From NCBI GenBank assembly GCA_016281435.1, contig JAEEIQ010000038.1, positions 1 to 6,085 on the forward strand: DNA of 6,085 bases, given 5' to 3'. The notes beneath the pieces are model-generated. The model made no database searches and had not been told where the DNA came from. It was given only the letters and a program-made list of their open reading frames with translations. This document shows, piece by piece, positions 1 to 6,085 of the stretch (position 1 is the stretch's first letter; the number at the start of each line of letters is the position of its first letter). Made by a program: the position numbers and the translations under genes. The stretch comes from Bacteroidales bacterium (GTDB lineage: Bacteria; Bacteroidota; Bacteroidia; Bacteroidales; UBA932).

Positions 1-1698
1 CACCGTGGTCCCATGATGGGTAAGGATGAAATCCTTCAGTACTGACGGTAGTCCGTATCTGTCAGCGAGCTCCGCCCCGTCCGTCACGTGTCTCGTGATG
101 TCCCTGGAACTTTGCAGGGGCGTCAGGCCGGAATGGTATCTGCCCTTATCTTCTTCGGCCATCAGGGACTCGTTCTCGATGAAGCACTGGGGATTCAGCA
201 TCTTGCCGATATCATGGTAAAGGGCTCCGGCGCGTACCAGCAGAGGATTTGCCCCGATGCTGCGCGCAGCAGCGTCGGACATGTTCATCACCTGGAGGGA
301 ATGCTGGAATGTTCCAGGAGCTTTTTGTTCAAGCTCCAGGATGACTTTATTCGATGTTACACAGAGTTCTTCAAGGCGCGCATCGGAAATGAGGTTGAAA
401 ATCCTTTCGAAAAGGAAGGTCAGCGGATATCCGGCAACTGTAAGCATGGACCCTATGAACAGCATGAGAAGGGTCTGTCCCATGCTTCCGCTGACAAGGT
501 GCAGGAACTTGAAGGCGATGAACAGCACCGCCAGGATGGCTGCAGTCAAGAATGCGAGAAGGAACTGCTTCCAGCGGCGCGCGAACGTCCTGAAACTGAA
601 AATTGCGAAGGCCCCGGCCACGGAGAACATCACGAACAGGGGTATACCGTTCTCAGCGAAAACCAGCAAGGGCAGCAGCGTCACGGGATATACGGCAAAT
701 GCGGTCCTCCGGTCAAGGAAAGCCTGCAGGAACAGGGCGAAAAGAGTGAACGGAACAAGGAAAAGGTATTCCGAACCGAGTTTGGGGACAAGGAGTGCTG
801 TCGCCGAGGACATGAGGACCACCAACAACACGTACAGGTATTCATTCCAGCGTGAGGTAAGTGAAGGATTGCTGAAATGAAGGGTCATCATCAGAAGGAA
901 AATGAACGCGAGGGCGATCAGGGCATTACCTGCCCAATGGAGGAGGGCGGAAGTGCCCGAACCGACATTGGACTCATATTCCTTCTTGTATGAATCCAGC
1001 ATCTGCGCTATTTCCGGCGTCACTATCTCCCCTTCGGAGACTATGACTTCGCCGGCCTGCACGAATCCTATAGTCGGAGACACATCGGAATCTTTCTCCC
1101 CGGCCACAAGCTCGGTCATGCGTGCATCATATTCGAGGTTGGGAACTATCAGGTCATAAATTCCGCGGGAGCGGTACAGGGAGTCGAGATAAGGCTCGGT
1201 TCCGGCTCCAAGGGTCAGGCGCAGGAAAAGCTGGCGCGCTTCCGAGGCCTTGAGCACCTCCGAAGAAGGGTATTTCGCCGCACGTTTGTCCTTTTGTACA
1301 TATATTACGTCCGGAATCTGCCCGTCCGAATCCTTGATGCCGCTGTCCGGCACGATCCCGCGGCCAAAAACGATACTCATCCCTTCAGCCGCAGCCGAGG
1401 CCAGGCTCTCGTTCGTTTCCGGCAGAAGACCCATAAGCTGACGTGCTGCGCTCACGGCCACTTCGGAGTCGTACCTGTAGTAGGGAACGGCAACGTTGGA
1501 TTTTTCACGTCTCTCTTCGAGAATCTGGTCCGCAGTCTTCAGGATGGGAAAAGGCAACTGGGCGACCAGGGTTCCGTGCTCCCATGCCGAACCCTGCCTG
1601 TAATCATACCCGAAACGCACGCTGCGCGGCATCATCAGAAGGATTGCCGCATAGAGTAGCGCCAGAGGCAGAATGATTCTTACTGTACGTGATTTCAT
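1..1698 (-). CDS. 7TM-HD family membrane phosphodiesterase, PgpH/YqfF-like (C-terminus cut by window edge)
   Basis: I translated this gene from the reverse complement: 566 residues from ATG at 1698-1696, open to base 1, so the C-terminus (perhaps 100-130 residues by family length) is missing. An N-terminal membrane segment (about residues 7-22) precedes a large extracytoplasmic region (about 25-250, 7TMR-HDED type). About seven hydrophobic segments follow (roughly 254-273, 286-304, 309-327, 332-348, 352-368, 379-399, 408-430), then a cytoplasmic HD domain. Visible HD-domain residues are H466 (FQHS), H495-D496 in YHDIGK, H537, and H561-H562 in THHGT. A last metal-binding Asp expected in this family would lie beyond the edge. 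Characterised Gram-positive members hydrolyse cyclic di-AMP; that substrate is inferred here. The gene starts 10 bp after the SDR stop, so it is probably co-transcribed. Fold assignment is confident, substrate much less so. Confidence 0.9.
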   Translation of the reverse strand, partial: MKSRTVRIILPLALLYAAILLMMPRSVRFGYDYRQGSAWEHGTLVAQLPFPILKTADQILEERREKSNVAVPYYRYDSEVAVSAARQLMGLLPETNESLASAAAEGMSIVFGRGIVPDSGIKDSDGQIPDVIYVQKDKRAAKYPSSEVLKASEARQLFLRLTLGAGTEPYLDSLYRSRGIYDLIVPNLEYDARMTELVAGEKDSDVSPTIGFVQAGEVIVSEGEIVTPEIAQMLDSYKKEYESNVGSGTSALLHWAGNALIALAFIFLLMMTLHFSNPSLTSRWNEYLYVLLVVLMSSATALLVPKLGSEYLFLVPFTLFALFLQAFLDRRTAFAVYPVTLLPLLVFAENGIPLFVMFSVAGAFAIFSFRTFARRWKQFLLAFLTAAILAVLFIAFKFLHLVSGSMGQTLLMLFIGSMLTVAGYPLTFLFERIFNLISDARLEELCVTSNKVILELEQKAPGTFQHSLQVMNMSDAAARSIGANPLLVRAGALYHDIGKMLNPQCFIENESLMAEEDKGRYHSGLTPLQSSRDITRHVTDGAELADRYGLPSVLKDFILTHHGTTV

Positions 1699-1705
1699 CT
1701 CGGGA

Positions 1706-1710
1706 TCCTT
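1706..1710 (-). promoter_or_regulatory. Possible Shine-Dalgarno-like AAGGA before the 7TM-HD gene
   Basis: On the minus strand AAGGA sits 7 nt before the ATG at 1698 and overlaps the SDR stop codon. I see no comparable purine-rich motif before gyrB, the synthase or the SDR, which is usual in Bacteroidota, where Shine-Dalgarno use is weak. The match supports the chosen start but may be chance. Confidence 0.3.
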
Positions 1711-2533
1711 ATTTGAACGGACTGTCGGCCTCCCTGGCTATATAACTGTAAGTCAATCTGTCCGTAAGCCTTGGGAAAAGGCGATGGGCAATCACGGTCG
1801 CCCTGCCGAGAGCAGTCAGCGTCATCACGGAGCGGCGATGCGCGAGGGCTTTGGCCAGATACGTCGCGCATTCCTCCGCGCTCATAAGGGACCCTTCTTC
1901 CAGCGGTGTCTTGCCCTGAGGGGTGCCGTCAGCCGTAAGCGCGGCATTCCTGACATTGGAAGACGTGTACCCGGGAGCGAAGACAAGGACGTTGAGACCG
2001 TCTTTCAGATGCTCGATCCTGAGAGTGTCGAGAAAACCCCTCACGGCATATTTGGAGGCGGAATAACCGGTACGGGCCGGAAGCGCAGAATAACCCGCGA
2101 TCGATATCACTCCGACAACCGAACCCTTGCTTTCGAGAAGATATGGCAGAGCGTATTTCGTGCAATTCACGGTACCCCAGAAGTTGACGTCCATAAGGGA
2201 ACGTATGACTTTGAGGTCCAGGTCCTTGAACATTGCGCGCATCGAAATGCCGGCATTGTTGACAAGGATGTCGATCCTTGAGAACTTCTCCACGGTCCTT
2301 TCAATGAGCGCCCTGCAGTCGTCTTCGGACGTGACATCCGTCTTGACGCAAAGCAACCTGTCTTCAGGAGCGACAGTGGATGCGATTTCCTGCATCTTTT
2401 CCAGACTCCGGGCAGCCATGACGACCTTCGCGCCAAGCGAACCGAATAAGCGGGCAGAAGCCAACCCGATTCCCGAGCTGGCTCCAGTCACTATTATAAC
2501 TTTGTCCTTGAAGCTGTTCTTCCAGTCCATCAT
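1709..2533 (-). CDS. Short-chain dehydrogenase/reductase, candidate 3-ketosphinganine-type reductase
   Basis: A 274-residue classical SDR with a Rossmann fold. The cofactor loop is TGASSGIG (residues 16-23), the NNAG motif is at 92-95, and the catalytic residues are N117, S144 (13 residues before the Tyr), Y157 and K161 in YSASK. Arg42 just after beta-strand 2 (MAARS) suggests NADP(H) rather than NAD(H). The segment after the active site (PGYTSSNVRNAALTADG, 187-203) resembles the DHRS7B/KDSR-like branch that acts on lipid or steroid ketones. The C-terminus (about 243-266) is basic and hydrophobic and could touch membrane. The start codon overlaps the synthase stop by 4 bp (ATGA), implying translational coupling. 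M2 is an equally possible start. A role reducing the synthase's 3-keto product to a 3-hydroxy amine is inferred from fold and context. Other lipid or ketone substrates are possible. Confidence 0.9.
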   Translation of the reverse strand: MMDWKNSFKDKVIIVTGASSGIGLASARLFGSLGAKVVMAARSLEKMQEIASTVAPEDRLLCVKTDVTSEDDCRALIERTVEKFSRIDILVNNAGISMRAMFKDLDLKVIRSLMDVNFWGTVNCTKYALPYLLESKGSVVGVISIAGYSALPARTGYSASKYAVRGFLDTLRIEHLKDGLNVLVFAPGYTSSNVRNAALTADGTPQGKTPLEEGSLMSAEECATYLAKALAHRRSVMTLTALGRATVIAHRLFPRLTDRLTYSYIAREADSPFK

Positions 2534-3792
2534 TCAACCGTCATGGCGGCGATGTCGTCGCCGTCGTAATATCCCGCATCCAGTTTCTGCCTTATTTCCT
2601 TGAAGGCATCCAGGGTATACCTGACGTCCTCCATCGTATGGGCTGCGGTACAGACGATACGGAATATGATCATGCCCTTCGGTATCACCGGATAAATGAC
2701 CATGGAGCAGAAAATCTTGTAATTCTCGCGGAGGTCCTTCGCCATCTTCGTCGCCTGGGCGATACCGCCCTTGATGTGGACGGGAGTGACGCAGGCCTGG
2801 GCCTCCCCGATGTCGAATCCTTCCTCGCGGAAACCGTTCTGGATGGCGTGGGTGATCTGCCAGCATTTGGCGCGCAGTGCGTCGCCTTCCGGGGAATCGA
2901 TGATCTCCATACGTTTCATGTTGCCGATCACGAGCGGCATGGGAAGGCTCTTCGCATACATCTGGGAACGCATGTTCGCCCTGAGGTAATTGATAATGTA
3001 GTGAGGCCCGGCGACAAAGCCGCCGATCGAAGCCATGCTCTTCGCGAATGCACCGATGTAGAGGTCGATATCGTCCATGCACCCAAGCTGCTCGGAAGTG
3101 CCCCTTCCGTGCTCACCGAGGAGCCCGAAACCATGGGCGTCGTCGATAAGTATGCGGAAAGAGTATTTCTTCTTGAGGGCGCAAATCTGGTCGAGAATGC
3201 CCATTGCGCCGGTCATGCCGAAGACACCTTCCGTAATCAGGAGCACGCCGCCTCCGTTTTCTTCCGCAACGGCACAGGCCCGGGCCAGCACTTTTTCGCA
3301 GTCGGCTATGTTGTTGTGGCGGAATTTGTATTTCTCCCCTATGTGGAGGCGTATGCCGTCGAGAAGACAGGCATGGCACTCGGCATCATAGACTATCACG
3401 TCGTGACGGGCGGTCAGGGCGTCGATGGTCGACACTATTCCCTGATAGCCGAAATTGTAAAGGAATGCGTCTTCCTTCTTTTCAAACTTCGCGAAAGTGC
3501 GTTCGAGCTCTTCATGATAGCGGGTGTGCCCGGACATCATCCTCGCGCCCATGGGGTAAGCGAGTCCCCATTTCGCGGCCGCTTCGGCATCCGCCTTGCG
3601 GACTTCGGGGTGATTGGCGAGGCCAAGGTAGTTGTTGAGGCTCCAGTTCAGGACTGGAACACCGTTGAAAGTCATGTGCGGACCCAGTTCACCTTCGAGG
3701 CGGGGATACATGTAGTATCCGAATCCCTGTTCGAAGTACTGGCCGATCGGACCGCCGCTGTCACGGCTGATCCTGTCAAAAATGTCAAGCAT
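2530..3792 (-). CDS. PLP-dependent alpha-oxoamine synthase (serine palmitoyltransferase/AONS/KBL-like)
   Basis: A 420-residue fold-type I PLP enzyme that would condense an amino acid with an acyl-CoA, releasing CO2 and CoA to give a 3-keto amine. Visible residues are H140 (DAECHAC, stacks on PLP), D217 and H220 in IDDAHGFG (PLP pyridine nitrogen and O3'), and Schiff-base K251 in AKSMASIGG. R378 in FRIVCTAAHT matches the substrate-carboxylate Arg of the family. The N-terminal 45 residues (aromatic, GYYMYPRLEGE) and about 420 residues match a Bacteroidota subfamily usually labelled aminotransferase class I/II, somewhat longer than typical bacterial serine palmitoyltransferases. The segment PMGARMMSGHT (80-90) differs from the GSRxLNGT-like stretch of canonical SPTs. 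Substrate could be serine (sphingolipid), cysteate (sulfonolipid) or another amino acid. AONS or KBL roles seem less likely beside an SDR. It begins 3 bp after the gyrB stop, with no Shine-Dalgarno motif. Confidence 0.9.
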   Translation of the reverse strand: MLDIFDRISRDSGGPIGQYFEQGFGYYMYPRLEGELGPHMTFNGVPVLNWSLNNYLGLANHPEVRKADAEAAAKWGLAYPMGARMMSGHTRYHEELERTFAKFEKKEDAFLYNFGYQGIVSTIDALTARHDVIVYDAECHACLLDGIRLHIGEKYKFRHNNIADCEKVLARACAVAEENGGGVLLITEGVFGMTGAMGILDQICALKKKYSFRILIDDAHGFGLLGEHGRGTSEQLGCMDDIDLYIGAFAKSMASIGGFVAGPHYIINYLRANMRSQMYAKSLPMPLVIGNMKRMEIIDSPEGDALRAKCWQITHAIQNGFREEGFDIGEAQACVTPVHIKGGIAQATKMAKDLRENYKIFCSMVIYPVIPKGMIIFRIVCTAAHTMEDVRYTLDAFKEIRQKLDAGYYDGDDIAAMTVE

Positions 3793-3795
3793 AGT

Positions 3796-5820
<2,025 letters not shown>

Positions 5821-5832
5821 TTATAAAGTTTG

Positions 5833-5840
5833 CGAAGTTA
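5833..5840 (-). promoter_or_regulatory. Possible Bacteroidota -7 promoter box for gyrB
   Basis: In the 44-bp AT-rich gap before gyrB the minus strand reads TAACTTCG, one mismatch from the Bacteroidota -7 consensus TAnnTTTG. It lies 27 bp before the ATG, allowing a short leader. No convincing TTTG -33 box occurs at the usual 19-21 bp spacing, since that region lies in the end of the upstream gene. The call rests on one weak element and on the change of gene function here. Confidence 0.3.
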
Positions 5841-5849
5841 CAAAAAATC

Positions 5850-6085
5850 TTACAATTCCAGGCATATTCCTGCCGTAAAATTGATGCCTTGACGGGCATA
5901 AACCGGGAGCTGGCGGACATCGGCGTTCAGGAGATTGCCGACACGGCCCCAGACCTTCCATCTTCGGGTCAGGGCATACTCAGCCCCGACGGAAATGTCG
6001 GCGTATCCGGGGACCTTCATTTCCAAAGTCCCGGCATACGTGCCGCCGGTATAGTCTGCGACAAGCGACCTGCGCGAAAGCGAGG
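5850..6085 (-). CDS. Outer-membrane beta-barrel / TonB-dependent receptor-like protein, C-terminal fragment
   Basis: I read 77 residues plus a stop (TAA at 5852-5850) on the minus strand; the gene enters from beyond base 6085, so only its end is seen. The sequence has alternating polar/hydrophobic strands typical of an outer-membrane barrel: an aromatic-rich strand (DISVGAEYAL, residues 29-38), then WKVWGRVGNLLNADVRQLPV (42-61) and a closing strand GINFTAGICLEL (66-77). The pattern of a strand, a GNLLN turn, a Pro/Tyr segment, and then a GxNFxxGI strand to the end is common at the C-terminus of Bacteroidota TonB-dependent receptors. The final residue is Leu rather than the frequent Phe. The plug domain and signal peptide are outside the window, so ligand and exact family cannot be given. 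A non-TonB barrel of the same end-type is possible. No terminator hairpin is evident after the stop. Confidence 0.65.
   Translation of the reverse strand, partial: SLSRRSLVADYTGGTYAGTLEMKVPGYADISVGAEYALTRRWKVWGRVGNLLNADVRQLPVYARQGINFTAGICLEL

Noticed and set aside
88..880. Overlapping plus-strand open frames of about 200-255 codons
   Set aside because: Both lie antisense to the 7TM-HD gene and have low-complexity charged or basic compositions typical of shadow frames, with no family resemblance.
1673..2603. Plus-strand open frames of about 160-200 codons opposite the SDR
   Set aside because: They are antisense to a gene with a full set of SDR motifs, overlap each other, and carry no recognisable domain.
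2530..3792. 8-amino-7-oxononanoate synthase (BioF) or 2-amino-3-ketobutyrate CoA ligase (Kbl)
   Set aside because: The fold is shared, but there are no biotin or threonine-degradation genes nearby, the conserved segment at residues 80-90 fits neither, and the coupled SDR points to 3-keto amine reduction. It is not formally excluded.
5853..5875. Possible hairpin near the barrel gene stop (GGCA/TGCC or CAGG/CCTG arms)
   Set aside because: The arms are only 4 bp, the two pairings are mutually exclusive, they sit in coding sequence, and the nearby T-run does not follow a stable stem, so this is not a convincing terminator.

Overview
The window looks like a chromosomal segment of a Bacteroidota bacterium, most likely Bacteroidales from a lineage with fairly GC-rich DNA (mid-50s % GC by eye). 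The evidence is the short GyrB with Bacteroidota-type N- and C-termini, the absence of Shine-Dalgarno sequences before most starts, and the end of a TonB-receptor-like outer-membrane barrel. High-GC gut Bacteroidales such as Rikenellaceae/Alistipes would fit, but genus cannot be fixed from this sequence.

Everything supportable lies on the minus strand, so the genes read from right to left. First comes the C-terminal end of an outer-membrane beta-barrel protein (5850-6085, cut by the window edge). A 44-bp gap follows, the only intergenic space of any size, and it holds a possible gyrB promoter. Next are gyrB (3796-5805), a PLP-dependent alpha-oxoamine synthase of the serine palmitoyltransferase/AONS/KBL fold (2530-3792), a short-chain dehydrogenase/reductase (1709-2533), and a 7TM-HD membrane phosphodiesterase of the PgpH/YqfF type (1-1698, C-terminus cut). 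The spacings are 3 bp, a 4-bp ATGA overlap, and 10 bp. The four genes from gyrB onward are therefore packed like one transcription unit. No stretch of 300 bases lacks a gene, and I see no RNA gene, repeat array, mobile element or terminator.

The synthase/reductase pair is the most interesting part. An alpha-oxoamine synthase condenses an amino acid with an acyl-CoA to give a 3-keto amine, and an SDR could reduce that ketone. This is the logic of the first two steps of sphingolipid (sphinganine) or sulfonolipid (capnine) base synthesis, both known in Bacteroidota. The synthase departs from canonical bacterial serine palmitoyltransferases in one conserved segment, so its amino-acid substrate is open. 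The neighbouring genes act in DNA topology (GyrB) and probably cyclic-dinucleotide turnover (HD protein), so the cluster mixes housekeeping and membrane-lipid functions. I found no clear sign of an entirely new system.
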